DNA of 64,000 bases from Selenomonadales bacterium (GCA_018434945.1 JAHDOI010000006.1:62001-126000); one strand, 5' to 3'; shown: positions 24,312 through 32,856, counted from the first letter of the stretch. Numbers and translations: made by a program. Notes: generated by a model not told the origin, from the sequence alone.

Positions 24312-25865
24312 GTGGGCGGACAGGACAATTTCGCGGCCCAGGCATTTCTTGAGGAGCTGATCGGGAAGGTCGCCGGCGGCTGCTGCGAACGGTGCGAACA
24401 CGAAAGGGTGGCGGACGGTCTGGGCAAGGTGCTGGCGGAATTCCGCCGCAGAGCCGAGTTCGATTTCCGCGAGCTGGGCGATCACGTCTACGACGGTATC
24501 TATATCGCCGACGGCTCGGGCAAGACGCTGTATGTGAATAAGGCTTACACGCGGATAACCGGTATCGAGCCCGGGGAGGTCGTCGGCAAGTATGTCAAAG
24601 ACCTTGAGGAGGCGGGCCTGTACAAGAACGCGGTCACCCCGGAGGTGATCAGGCGTCGGAAGCAGGTCAATTCGATGGCGGAGAGCCTCCGGAACGGCAG
24701 GAAGATGCTGATCACCGGCAACCCCGTCTTCGACGCCGAGGGCAATGTGAAGTACGTGGTCGTCATCGACCGTGAGATCACCGATCTGATGACGATGAAA
24801 GCCGAACTGGAGGCTTCGCAGGAGAAGATGAAGGCCGTCGAGGCGGACAAGGTCAAAAGCATCCTGGAGATCGAGCATCTGCGCCGCCTTCAGCTGAACA
24901 ACAGCCTTATCGGCTGCAGCGCGGCGACGGCGAGGATTATCGAGGCGATCCACCAGGTGGCGCCCCTCGACGTGACAGTGCTGATAGCCGGCGAAACGGG
25001 GGTGGGCAAGGAGGTTGTCGCCAACGAGATTTATATGAACAGTCCCCGCAACAAGGGGCCGTTCATCAAGGTGAACTGCGCCGCCATTCCCGCCAACCTG
25101 CTGGAGGCCGAGCTGTTCGGCTACGAGAAGGGCGCGTTTACCGGCGCGGCCGGCACCGGCAGGCTGGGGCTGTTCGAACTCGCGGACAAGGGGACGCTGC
25201 TGCTCGACGAGATCGGCGATATGCCGCTGGAGCTGCAGTCGAAGCTACTGCGGGTTATCCAGCATAAGGAGATAGCGCGGATCGGCGGGACGAAACCTGT
25301 CAGGCTCGATGTGAGGATTCTCGCGGCGACCAATTGCGACCTGCAAAAACTCGTTCAGCAAGGTCGGTTCCGGGAGGATCTGTATTACCGCCTGAATGTT
25401 TTTCCCATCGCGATCCCTCCGCTCAGGTCGCGGCCGGAGGATATCGAACCGCTGGCCGAGCATTTCCTGGCGGCGTACAATGCCAAGTACGGCAAGGCCA
25501 CTTTTATCGAAGACGCCGGATTAGAGATCATGAAACAGTATTCATGGCCCGGCAACGTCCGCGAACTGCAGAATATCATCGAGCGGCTGGTAATCGTCGC
25601 CGAGCCTGCGGCGATGATAACCGGCGAGCATCTCGCGCCGCTGCTGAACGTCTATACCGGTTACAGCGAGCCGACGATCAGAGAGGCAGGCCTTAAAGAA
25701 ATCGTGGCGAACATCGAAAAGAAGACGCTGGAGAGGGTGTTGACCATCTATGGCAGTACCCGCAAGGCGGCCAGGGTCCTCAAGGTGGACCAGTCGACGA
25801 TCGTCAAGAAAGCCAAGAAATTCGGACTAATACTCGGTGATGAAAATATTCATCAAGGGCGATGA
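24312..25865 (+). CDS. Sigma-54-dependent PAS/AAA+ transcriptional activator
   Basis: A 517-residue bacterial enhancer-binding protein with GTG start behind GAGGGGTGG. Order: N-terminal Cys-containing helix (GGCCERCEHE, about 20-30), PAS domain (about 55-160: DGIYIADGSGKTLYVNKAYT), a coiled linker, AAA+ core with Walker A GETGVGKE (about 227), the sigma-54 contact loop GAFTGA (about 276) and Walker B LLLDEIGD, and an HTH (about 482-505: STRKAARVLKVDQSTIVKK). It is itself behind a sigma-54 promoter. Three dyad sites and a second sigma-54 promoter directly downstream make the BKACE operon its likely target. The PAS ligand is unknown. Confidence 0.94.
   Translation: MGGQDNFAAQAFLEELIGKVAGGCCERCEHERVADGLGKVLAEFRRRAEFDFRELGDHVYDGIYIADGSGKTLYVNKAYTRITGIEPGEVVGKYVKDLEEAGLYKNAVTPEVIRRRKQVNSMAESLRNGRKMLITGNPVFDAEGNVKYVVVIDREITDLMTMKAELEASQEKMKAVEADKVKSILEIEHLRRLQLNNSLIGCSAATARIIEAIHQVAPLDVTVLIAGETGVGKEVVANEIYMNSPRNKGPFIKVNCAAIPANLLEAELFGYEKGAFTGAAGTGRLGLFELADKGTLLLDEIGDMPLELQSKLLRVIQHKEIARIGGTKPVRLDVRILAATNCDLQKLVQQGRFREDLYYRLNVFPIAIPPLRSRPEDIEPLAEHFLAAYNAKYGKATFIEDAGLEIMKQYSWPGNVRELQNIIERLVIVAEPAAMITGEHLAPLLNVYTGYSEPTIREAGLKEIVANIEKKTLERVLTIYGSTRKAARVLKVDQSTIVKKAKKFGLILGDENIHQGR
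25839..25854 (+). promoter_or_regulatory. Enhancer dyad 1 (GATGAA-N4-TTCATC)
   Basis: GATGAAAATATTCATC, overlapping the last codons of the regulator. It is the exact reverse complement of dyad 2, and centres are 22 bp apart (two helical turns), about 165 bases before the -12 element. Confidence 0.7.
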
Positions 25866-25876
25866 ATATTTTCATC
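25861..25876 (+). promoter_or_regulatory. Enhancer dyad 2 (GATGAA-N4-TTCATC)
   Basis: GATGAATATTTTCATC. Together with dyad 1 it forms a 19-bp perfect inverted repeat with a 6-base spacer. The regulator's stop codon lies inside it. Confidence 0.7.
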
Positions 25877-25920
25877 ACCCTTGATAGCGGTATTTTTCAG
25901 ATATTTTGCACTATTTTTCT

Positions 25921-25958
25921 GAAATAGCGATGAATTTTTTCATCGCTATTTCTTTTTT
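25921..25958 (+). terminator. Regulator terminator containing a third enhancer-like dyad
   Basis: GAAATAGCGATGAA-TTTT-TTCATCGCTATTTC followed by TTTTTT is a good terminator. Its core, 25929-25944, is a third GATGAA-N4-TTCATC dyad, about 75 bases before the downstream -12 element. It may serve as both terminator and binding site. Confidence 0.75.
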
Positions 25959-25996
25959 CCCCGACGCAAAGCCGCGATTTGCGGACTCTCCGCTTT

Positions 25997-26013
25997 TGGC
26001 ACGGTTATTGCTT
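25997..26013 (+). promoter_or_regulatory. Sigma-54 promoter of the BKACE operon
   Basis: TGGCACG-GTTA-TTGCTT matches the -24/-12 consensus exactly at all key positions. It lies about 43 bases before the first start codon of the operon. Confidence 0.9.
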
Positions 26014-26055
26014 TAGATAATGTCGGTCCAAATAATCTACTTTGAGGTGACAAAG

Positions 26056-26877
26056 ATGCAGAAAGTAATCGTGTCTGTCGCGCCGACCGGCGCCTGGCCA
26101 ACAAAAGAGCACAATCCGAACATCCCCCTGACGCCGCGGGAAATCGCCGACGACGTTTACGAGTGCTGGAAGGCGGGCGCGGCCATAGCCCACCTGCACA
26201 TGCGCGACGATGAAGGCAAGGGAACGATGAGCAAGGAGAAATTCGCCGAGACGGTCGGCCTTATCCGCCAGAAGTGTAATATCGTCCTTAATCTAACGAC
26301 TTCGGGCGACCTGAACGCTACCGATGAAACGCGGATGGCCCATCTCATCGAGCTCAAGCCGGAAATGGCTTCCTATGATGCCGGTTCGATGAACTGGATG
26401 CACAACAGCCTGTTCATCAACCATCCCCAGTTTCTTGAAAAACTGGGCAGGACGATGACGGAAAACGGGGTAAAGCCGGAGATCGAGGTATTTGACGCCG
26501 GCATGCTTTATAATGCTCTGTATTATATGAAAAAGGGTGTTATAGCTTCTCCCGGCCACTATCAGTTCGTGCTGGGGGCGGCCGGCGGGACTGCGGCGAC
26601 GGTGGAGAACCTGGTTTATCTCAAAAGCCTGCTGCCGCCCGGGTCTACCTGGTCCGCGTTCGGCATCGGCGCCGGCCATATTCCCATCCTGTTCGCGACC
26701 CTCGCTCTCGGCGGCCATGTGCGGGTGGGGATGGAGGATAACGTGCTGTACGCCAAAGACAGGCTGGCCAAGTCCAATGCCGAATTCGTGGAACGGGCCG
26801 TCCGTCTTATCAGGGAAGCCAACAAGGAAGTCGCAACCCCGGATGACGCGAGAAGCATTCTCAATCTCAGAAAGTAG
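26056..26877 (+). CDS. Beta-keto acid cleavage enzyme (BKACE / Kce family)
   Basis: A 273-residue zinc enzyme of the family first known as 3-keto-5-aminohexanoate cleavage enzyme. Members transfer the acyl part of a beta-keto acid to CoA from acetyl-CoA, releasing acetoacetate. Marks are IVSVAPTGAWPTKEHNP, the zinc pair HLHMRDDEG (about 46-48), EVFDAG (about 147) and the C-terminal GGHVRVGMEDN with the conserved Arg and Glu. ATG at 26056 follows GAGGTG. It heads a sigma-54 operon with a hydroxyacyl-CoA dehydrogenase homologue and an AtoE carrier. The keto-acid substrate is not known; a dehydrocarnitine-like or other beta-keto acid is plausible. Confidence 0.92.
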   Translation: MQKVIVSVAPTGAWPTKEHNPNIPLTPREIADDVYECWKAGAAIAHLHMRDDEGKGTMSKEKFAETVGLIRQKCNIVLNLTTSGDLNATDETRMAHLIELKPEMASYDAGSMNWMHNSLFINHPQFLEKLGRTMTENGVKPEIEVFDAGMLYNALYYMKKGVIASPGHYQFVLGAAGGTAATVENLVYLKSLLPPGSTWSAFGIGAGHIPILFATLALGGHVRVGMEDNVLYAKDRLAKSNAEFVERAVRLIREANKEVATPDDARSILNLRK

Positions 26878-26887
26878 GTGTCCCGTC

Positions 26888-27832
26888 ATGATCAAGAAGA
26901 TCGGCGTCGTCGGCGCGGGAACCATGGGTCATGCTATCGCCGAATCGTTCGCGCTCTACGGCTATGATGTGAATATGTTCGATACCGGCGAGCAGGCGCT
27001 GGCCAAGGCGATGGAGCAGATAAGGCAGGAGCTTGAGCTGCTGGCCGAGGAGGGATTCATCGCCGCGGCCGAGATCCAGGCGACCCTGGACAGGATAACT
27101 CCTTGCACCGATCTCGAGGCGACGGTCGCCGACCGGGATTATGTCATCGAGGCCGCCCCGGAAAATATCGACCTCAAGCAGAACCTGTTCAAGCAGCTTG
27201 ACGGCTATTGCCGCCCCGAGGCTATCCTGGCCAGCAATACCTCAAGCCTGGCGCTGAACGCGATGATGGCGCTCGTGAGCGAGGAGCGCAGAAAACGGAT
27301 GATGGTCTGCCACTGGTATAACCCGGGCCATCTGATGCCGCTCGCCGAGCTGTCGTTCTTCGGCAACATGCCGGCGGAGATCTATCAGGAGGTCGAGGCT
27401 CTGTACCGGTCGATCAAGAAACAGACGGTCAAGGTGCTCAAAGACGTGCCCGGCCTGGTGGCCAACCGCATCCAGCAGGGGGTCGCCAGGGAGGCGTTCT
27501 CGATCATCGAGCAGGGGATCGCCGATCCGGCCGATGTCGACAAGGCGCTGAAGTTCGGACCGGCGTTCCGCTACGCCACGACTGGGCAACTGGAGGTGGC
27601 CGATTTCGGCGGCCTCGATATCTGGTGCGTCGTGGGCGATAATTTGCTGAAGGTGATGGACAATTCGCAGGAGGCCAACAGACTGCTGCGTGAAAAGGTG
27701 AGGGAGGGGAAGCTGGGCATCAAAACGGGCGAGGGTTTTTATACTTATAAGCAGGATGAGATTCCTGCGGTGAAAAAACAGTTCATGAAGAAACTCATCC
27801 ATCAGCTGAAAGCTTCGGAGTATTATGTGTAA
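26888..27832 (+). CDS. 3-hydroxyacyl-CoA dehydrogenase family protein
   Basis: A 314-residue NAD(P) enzyme. The Rossmann motif is GVVGAGTMGHAIAESFA at the N terminus; NTSSLALNAM, CHWYNPGHLMPLAEL (about 140, in place of the common HFFNP) and the C-terminal domain from about 185 follow the family. L-carnitine dehydrogenase belongs to the same fold and is often paired with a BKACE gene. I therefore infer that it oxidises a beta-hydroxy acid to the keto acid used by the BKACE enzyme, rather than a CoA ester, but this is not proven. It starts ten bases after the BKACE stop. Confidence 0.88.
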   Translation: MIKKIGVVGAGTMGHAIAESFALYGYDVNMFDTGEQALAKAMEQIRQELELLAEEGFIAAAEIQATLDRITPCTDLEATVADRDYVIEAAPENIDLKQNLFKQLDGYCRPEAILASNTSSLALNAMMALVSEERRKRMMVCHWYNPGHLMPLAELSFFGNMPAEIYQEVEALYRSIKKQTVKVLKDVPGLVANRIQQGVAREAFSIIEQGIADPADVDKALKFGPAFRYATTGQLEVADFGGLDIWCVVGDNLLKVMDNSQEANRLLREKVREGKLGIKTGEGFYTYKQDEIPAVKKQFMKKLIHQLKASEYYV

Positions 27833-27870
27833 ACCCCTGGAATTTTGCATATTTTGGGAGGGTTGATTCT

Positions 27871-29214
27871 ATGTTGTGGCGGGTTTCGAGAGCGTTCCAG
27901 TTCGCGGCCGACCGGTACATCCCCGATTCCTTCGTGTTTTGCGTAATCCTCACCTTGTTCGCCTTCATATTCGGTCTGATGGTGAGCCCCGACGGTCCCC
28001 TGAAGCTGGTGCTGGGGTGGTATAACGGCCTGTGGACAATGATCGGGTTCGCGTTCCAGATGTCGTTTATGGTCATTTGCTGCGGCGCGGCGGCCAAGGC
28101 GCCGCTGGTCGAAAAATTCCTCGCCAGGGTTGCCAGGATGCCGAATTCGGCTTCGATGGCGATGGTGATCATGCTGGTATTCGGTTTTGTCTCCAGCCTG
28201 ATCAACTGGGCGTTCTCGTCGATCCTTACGCCGATTTTCGCGATGCAGCTGTCGCGCAACGTGAAGGGACTGCATTTCCCGCTGGCGATCGCCGCCGGCT
28301 ATACCACGATGGTGCTTGGCCAGACCTGGTGCCCGAGTGCGAGCGTGTATGCCCTGGTGGCCACCAAGGGTCACTTCCTCGAGAAAACCATCGGCATCTG
28401 GACGCAGGATGTGACTGTCTATAATCCGGTCAACACGGTGATTTTCTTCGTTATGGTCATTACGGTCATCCTGCTCGGCGTGTATACCAAACCGCCAGCC
28501 AACGAGCTGATAACCTATGTGCCTAAAGAAGAAACCCCTGTCGCCGCGACCGTCGCCAAGGATCAGGATGAAACGCTGGCCGACAAGATGAACAGCAGCC
28601 GCTTCCTGATGCTGCTGATCGGCGCAGCCGGTCTGGCGGTCATCATCAATAGCATCGTGACCAAAGGCATCATGAAGTCGCTCGATTTCAATTTCGTCAT
28701 CTTCATGTTCCTGACGCTTAACGCTTTTCTCTACAATACTCCCAGCAAGTTCGTGAACGCTTTCAAAGACATGATGCGGCCGGCGGCTGAAGTTATGCTG
28801 CAGTTCCCGTTCTATGGCGGCATCATGGGTATGATGACCGCGTCCGGTCTGGGCAAGGTCGTCGCCGGCCTGCTGATCAAGGTCGCGACCGCCGAGACCA
28901 TTTATGCCTGGTCGTTCTTCTCGGCCGCTTTCGTTAACCTGTTCATCCCGTCCCAGGGCGGCCAGTGGATCGTCCAGGGGCCGATTCTCATGGAAGCGGC
29001 GAAGGCGCTGAACGCCAATATTCCCTTGGTCATGAACGCGTTCGTCCACGGCGACGAGGTGACCAACCTCATCCAGCCGCTGTATGTTATCCCGGCCCTG
29101 GCGCTCGTGGGCATGAAGCTGAAGGAAGTCTGGGGCTTCATGGCCTTCATCTGCGTCTTCTGGCTCGTCATCGTAACCGCCGGTTTCCTTATCCTGCCGA
29201 AGATTCTGATGTAG
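27871..29214 (+). CDS. atoE: Short-chain fatty acid transporter, AtoE family
   Basis: A 447-residue integral membrane protein with about ten to twelve hydrophobic segments. RYIPDSFVFCVILTLF, GFVSSLINWAFSSILTP, QTWCPSASVYALVAT and FIPSQGGQWIVQGPIL are typical of the AtoE family, which imports acetoacetate or other short fatty acids. It is the last gene of the sigma-54 operon, 38 bases after the dehydrogenase, behind GGGAGG. It is the probable entry step for the hydroxy or keto acid handled by the two enzymes, or an exit for acetoacetate. A terminator follows. Confidence 0.93.
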   Translation: MLWRVSRAFQFAADRYIPDSFVFCVILTLFAFIFGLMVSPDGPLKLVLGWYNGLWTMIGFAFQMSFMVICCGAAAKAPLVEKFLARVARMPNSASMAMVIMLVFGFVSSLINWAFSSILTPIFAMQLSRNVKGLHFPLAIAAGYTTMVLGQTWCPSASVYALVATKGHFLEKTIGIWTQDVTVYNPVNTVIFFVMVITVILLGVYTKPPANELITYVPKEETPVAATVAKDQDETLADKMNSSRFLMLLIGAAGLAVIINSIVTKGIMKSLDFNFVIFMFLTLNAFLYNTPSKFVNAFKDMMRPAAEVMLQFPFYGGIMGMMTASGLGKVVAGLLIKVATAETIYAWSFFSAAFVNLFIPSQGGQWIVQGPILMEAAKALNANIPLVMNAFVHGDEVTNLIQPLYVIPALALVGMKLKEVWGFMAFICVFWLVIVTAGFLILPKILM

Positions 29215-29230
29215 GCCGCAAGGTTCCGAA

Positions 29231-29253
29231 GCCGCCCGAAAGGGCGGCTTTTT
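29231..29253 (+). terminator. Rho-independent terminator of the BKACE operon
   Basis: GCCGCCC-GAAA-GGGCGGC followed by TTTTT. Confidence 0.9.
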
Positions 29254-29324
29254 CCGTGCAAGGAGGGAGAATGGGGGGAGGTGGCGAATGGATAACATAT
29301 TCTTCCAGAGGAGGGGCGACGGCC

Positions 29325-29693
29325 ATGTATTCCCCCAACACCGTCTACATCATCGGTGACTCCAAATCGCAGATGAACAACCCCATAACCCAGATGTACG
29401 GGCAGTTCATGCTCGGGTTCGTTGTCGACCGCGATACCGACATCATCGAAAGCTGCGGCAGTTCGGTCGTCATGAAGAGCACGTATGACTTTCTCGACAG
29501 CCTGTTCAGGGGCCGGAACATGCTCACCGACGGGGAAGCTATCCGCCGTGAGATCGAGAACCGCTATTTCGGGTCGTCGCAGAAGGCGATCATCGTGGCT
29601 TTCAAGGAGGCCCAGCGCCGCTACCGCCTCTATAAGCAGGGGGTGAGGGGCGAGCATCTCACCAGGCAGGAAGATTTGAACCGTAATTGTTAG
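29325..29693 (+). CDS. DUF3870 domain protein
   Basis: A 122-residue cytosolic protein; MYSPNTVYIIGDSKSQMNNP, YGQFMLGFVVDRDTDIIESC and a C-terminal AIIVAFKEAQRRYRLY mark DUF3870. AGGAGGGG lies just upstream of the ATG. The function is unknown. DUF3870 genes often sit beside transport and amidohydrolase genes, as here between the AtoE operon and the D-aminoacylase. It is separated from both by terminator hairpins. It ends four bases before a strong promoter for the next unit. Confidence 0.85.
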   Translation: MYSPNTVYIIGDSKSQMNNPITQMYGQFMLGFVVDRDTDIIESCGSSVVMKSTYDFLDSLFRGRNMLTDGEAIRREIENRYFGSSQKAIIVAFKEAQRRYRLYKQGVRGEHLTRQEDLNRNC

Positions 29694-29696
29694 GTA

Positions 29697-29725
29697 TTGA
29701 CAGCAACTGAATTTTCTGCTAATTT
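29697..29725 (+). promoter_or_regulatory. Sigma-A promoter of the D-aminoacylase unit
   Basis: A perfect -35 TTGACA (29697-29702), 17-base spacer, and extended -10 TGC-TAATTT (29720-29725). It begins four bases after the DUF3870 stop. Confidence 0.7.
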
Positions 29726-29777
29726 ATAGGTGAAACAGAATACTGGCGCTGCTTCATTTGCCAAACGCAGGTGAAAT

Positions 29778-29836
29778 CCAGCAAAACAGCCATCCTACCA
29801 ACGGGGGTGGGCTTGTTTTGCTGGTTTTATTTTTTG
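29778..29836 (+). terminator. Leader terminator (attenuator candidate) upstream of the D-aminoacylase
   Basis: CCAGCAAAACA (29778-29788) pairs perfectly with TGTTTTGCTGG (29814-29824), with extra GCC/GGGC pairs, and TTTTATTTTTT follows. It lies between the promoter at 29697 and the GTG at 29857, with no room for another promoter after it. Transcription must therefore read through it, which suggests regulated attenuation. The 50 bases before it may hold an antiterminator or ligand-binding fold; I recognise no known class. Confidence 0.7.
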
Positions 29837-29856
29837 AGAAAGGCAGGGATATACCG

Positions 29857-31446
29857 GTGAAGTATTTGCTTAAGAACGGCTTGGTTATTGACGGCGGCGG
29901 ACGCGAAGGGGTCCGGGCCGATGTGGTGCTGGCGGGGGGGAGGATTGCCGGGGTGGGCCAGGGGCTTACGGCTGCGGGCGCGGAGGTGGTCGACGCCGCG
30001 GGTCTGGTCGTGGCGCCCGGCTTCATCGACAGCCACACCCACAGCGACCGCACGGTTTTCCACGGGCCTCTCGGCCACAGCAAGCTGATGCAGGGTGTTA
30101 CGACAGAGGTGGTGGGCAACTGCGGCATCGGGCTTTTCCCGGTAGGCGCCGGTCGCCGGCACGAGCTGGAGACGTATCTTGCCACGATGGAGGGCGAGCT
30201 GCCTCCCCAGGGCATAGAGTGGGAGGATATGGACGGGTTCGCCAGTGCGGTGGAACGGCTGGGGCCGGGACGCAACCTTGCTCCGCTTGTGGCCCACGGA
30301 GCCTTGAGGATAGCGGCGATGGGGTCGGAGGACCGGGTGCCGACAACGGCCGAATTGGCTGATATGAAGGCACTGCTGGCCAGGTCGCTGGAGCAGGGGG
30401 CGTGGGGCATGTCGACAGGTCTCATCTATCCCCCGGGAAGTTTCGCGGCCACGGCTGAGCTTGTCGAGCTGGCCGGCGTGCTGGCCGCCAATAAGGCGGT
30501 TTATGCCAGCCACATCCGCGGCGAGAGCAGGACGCTGCCGGCAGCGGTGGAAGAGGCGGTGACGATCGCGTCCGCCAGCGGGGCGAGGGTGCTTGTTTCC
30601 CACCTGAAGGCTATCGGCCAGCCCTTCTGGGGCCAGGGGCGGGCTGCGCTGGCCCGCCTGTCCGAGGCGCGCTCCCAGGGGGTGGATGTGTGGGCGGATC
30701 AGTATCCTTACGAGGCCACGTCGACATCGCTGACCGCGCTGCTGCCCGGCTGGGTACAGGATGGCGGTCCGGCGGCGATGCTGTGGCGCTTGGCCGACGC
30801 CGACCTTTTTTCCAGCATCCGGCAGGCGGTTCGCGAGGAGATGGCGGTGCGGGGCGGCCCGGAAAGGGTCAGGATCGCTTCGCTGCGTACCGAGGCGAAC
30901 GGGAAGTATGTCGGCCGGACGGTGGCCGAGCTGGCCTGGGACCGTCTGCTGGCCCCCGAGGATGCGGTGGTGGCCTTGCTCAAGGAGGAAGGCGGCGCCG
31001 TTGAGGCGATCTATTTTTCGCTCAGCAGCGAGGACCTTGAGGGAATAATCGGCAGCGATTTCGTGGCGGTGGGCAGCGACGGCAGCGGCCTCGACCCGGC
31101 CAAGGACGGCGACAAGATGGTCCATCCCCGCAATTACGGCACTTTCCCGCGCGTGCTGGGCCATTATGTCCGCGAGCGGAAGCTGCTGTCCCTGGAGTCG
31201 GCGGTACGGAAGATGACGGCTTTGCCGGCGGCGATTTTCGGCATACAGGACCGCGGCCTGCTGCGGCAGGGATATATGGCCGATATTGTGGTTTTCGACC
31301 CGGAACGCATCCGCGACCGGGCGGAGTTCGCCAACCCCCACCAATATCCGGAGGGGATAGAGTATGTGTTCGTCAACGGCACGCCGGCGGTGGCCGCCGG
31401 GCGCCTGACGGGCGACGGGCGGGGGGAGGTGCTGCGTAAGCGGTGA
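29857..31446 (+). CDS. N-acyl-D-amino acid deacylase family protein
   Basis: A 529-residue amidohydrolase of the D-aminoacylase family, removing acyl groups from N-acyl-D-amino acids or related amides. PGFIDSHTHSDRT (about 60) has the first HxH metal pair, VGNCGIGLFP the metal-bridging Cys region typical of the family, ASHIRGES and SHLKAIG further His ligands, and GSDGSGLD the late Asp. A GTG start is supported by AGGCAGGG upstream; reading further upstream runs into the terminator. It is cotranscribed with the permease 38 bases downstream, so that permease may import its substrate. Confidence 0.9.
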   Translation: MKYLLKNGLVIDGGGREGVRADVVLAGGRIAGVGQGLTAAGAEVVDAAGLVVAPGFIDSHTHSDRTVFHGPLGHSKLMQGVTTEVVGNCGIGLFPVGAGRRHELETYLATMEGELPPQGIEWEDMDGFASAVERLGPGRNLAPLVAHGALRIAAMGSEDRVPTTAELADMKALLARSLEQGAWGMSTGLIYPPGSFAATAELVELAGVLAANKAVYASHIRGESRTLPAAVEEAVTIASASGARVLVSHLKAIGQPFWGQGRAALARLSEARSQGVDVWADQYPYEATSTSLTALLPGWVQDGGPAAMLWRLADADLFSSIRQAVREEMAVRGGPERVRIASLRTEANGKYVGRTVAELAWDRLLAPEDAVVALLKEEGGAVEAIYFSLSSEDLEGIIGSDFVAVGSDGSGLDPAKDGDKMVHPRNYGTFPRVLGHYVRERKLLSLESAVRKMTALPAAIFGIQDRGLLRQGYMADIVVFDPERIRDRAEFANPHQYPEGIEYVFVNGTPAVAAGRLTGDGRGEVLRKR

Positions 31447-31484
31447 TGATCCGGAGTGCCCAGTAAATATAGGGAGGGAAGCTA

Positions 31485-32798
31485 ATGGTTGATGGCAGTT
31501 TCAATCTGTGGTGGGGCCTGGTGGGCCTGATCCCGCTCCTTGTGTACATGGTGCTGGTGCTGCGGGAGATGGACCCGCTGCCGGCGACGATCATCTGTGT
31601 GGTGATCGGCGCGGTTATCAACGCGAAAAGCCTTGTGGCTGTGGGGGCTGACTTGTCGAAGGCGATGGGTTCGTTCCTCGGGCTGGTCGGCCTTATCATC
31701 ATGCTGGGACGCGGCCTGGGAGAGATTTTGTCCGAGACAAAGGTCGCCCATACGCTGGTGTATAAGATAATGTACGGCATCGGCGTCAATTCCCAGCGCA
31801 AGGCGGCTCTGGGGATAATGTTCGCTTCGCTGGTCATCGTCGGCCTGCTGGGAACGATGGCCGGCGGGATCGCCATCATCGCCCCGATCGTCAACCCGAT
31901 CGCTGCGGCGGTGGGACTGACGCCGGCGATGGTGGCCGTGCTTTACCAGAGCGTGGGCGAGGAAGCGCTGACGCTGGGGCCGTTCACACCGCCCGTCGTG
32001 ACATTGATGGGTCTGACAAAAATGGATTATGGGACGATGCTTATAACCGCGGCGATCCCGATCGCGATAGTGACGATACTCGCCGCCTGGGTGATGATGT
32101 GGCGCATCCAGCGCGACACGGCCGAAAAGTCGTCGTACGACGAGACGATCCGGTCGAGCAGCGTGGGGTTCACCCCCACCGATACCAGCCGCCGGGCCAC
32201 CAATGTTTTCGTCTGGCTCTTCATTGCTCTGATCGCTTATGGCATTTTTATCAAGGCGGCGACGCCGTACGTCATATCCGTCATGCTGATTCTTTCGTTC
32301 GTGGTGGGCTTCGTCGGCAAGCTGAAGTTCGACGAGATTTGCCGCGGCGTGGTGCGTGGCATGGCCGGCAATGTCGGCATCTTCCTGCTGTTTATTCTCC
32401 TTGAGCTGCTCATCAACTATGTGGAGCACGCCGGCGGCTTCAAGGCGATCACCTATCTGCTCATGCCGCTTATTCAGATCGGCGGCAAGGCGGCGGTAGT
32501 CATCGCCGGCGGCGTCATCGGCGCCTTCGGCATTTCGGGCGCGGTGGTGGCCGAACTGATGACGCTCAACAAGATGTTCGCATCGCTGGTGAGCCAGTAC
32601 GGTGTGTCGATGATCGCCTGGACGGTGGCGCTGATCGTGGCCACAAGGGTGACGAACTTCATCATCCCGGGGAGCAACATGGTCGCCATGATGGGTTTCG
32701 CGCAGTCGAAAGACCTCGGGTCGATGATCCGCAACGGCTGGGCGGTGGCCATCGCCCAGACTGGTTTGCTGATAATTTACGCGTTGGCGTTCGCGTAA
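31485..32798 (+). CDS. Ion-transporter-superfamily permease (GntP/NhaC/citrate-type), substrate unknown
   Basis: A 437-residue integral membrane protein with about ten to twelve hydrophobic segments, no signal peptide and two similar halves. GLVGLIIMLGRGLGEILSET, GTMAGGIAIIAPIVNPIAAA, ALTLGPFTPPVVTLMG in the first half and GGVIGAFGISGAVVAEL, NFIIPGSNMVAMMGFAQ in the second resemble re-entrant loops of the IT superfamily. GGGAGG precedes the ATG. Its pairing with the D-aminoacylase suggests uptake of an acylated amino acid or peptide-like anion with Na+ or H+; this is inference. Confidence 0.8.
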   Translation: MVDGSFNLWWGLVGLIPLLVYMVLVLREMDPLPATIICVVIGAVINAKSLVAVGADLSKAMGSFLGLVGLIIMLGRGLGEILSETKVAHTLVYKIMYGIGVNSQRKAALGIMFASLVIVGLLGTMAGGIAIIAPIVNPIAAAVGLTPAMVAVLYQSVGEEALTLGPFTPPVVTLMGLTKMDYGTMLITAAIPIAIVTILAAWVMMWRIQRDTAEKSSYDETIRSSSVGFTPTDTSRRATNVFVWLFIALIAYGIFIKAATPYVISVMLILSFVVGFVGKLKFDEICRGVVRGMAGNVGIFLLFILLELLINYVEHAGGFKAITYLLMPLIQIGGKAAVVIAGGVIGAFGISGAVVAELMTLNKMFASLVSQYGVSMIAWTVALIVATRVTNFIIPGSNMVAMMGFAQSKDLGSMIRNGWAVAIAQTGLLIIYALAFA

Positions 32799-32821
32799 GT
32801 ATTTTAATAGGAAACTTGTTG

Positions 32822-32853
32822 AAACCGCCCCGGATTTTTCCGGGGCGGTTTCT
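32822..32853. terminator. Bidirectional terminator between convergent genes
   Basis: AAACCGCCCCGG-ATTTTT-CCGGGGCGGTTT, ending the permease (+) and the polysaccharide deacetylase (-). Confidence 0.9.
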
Positions 32854-32856
32854 GTG

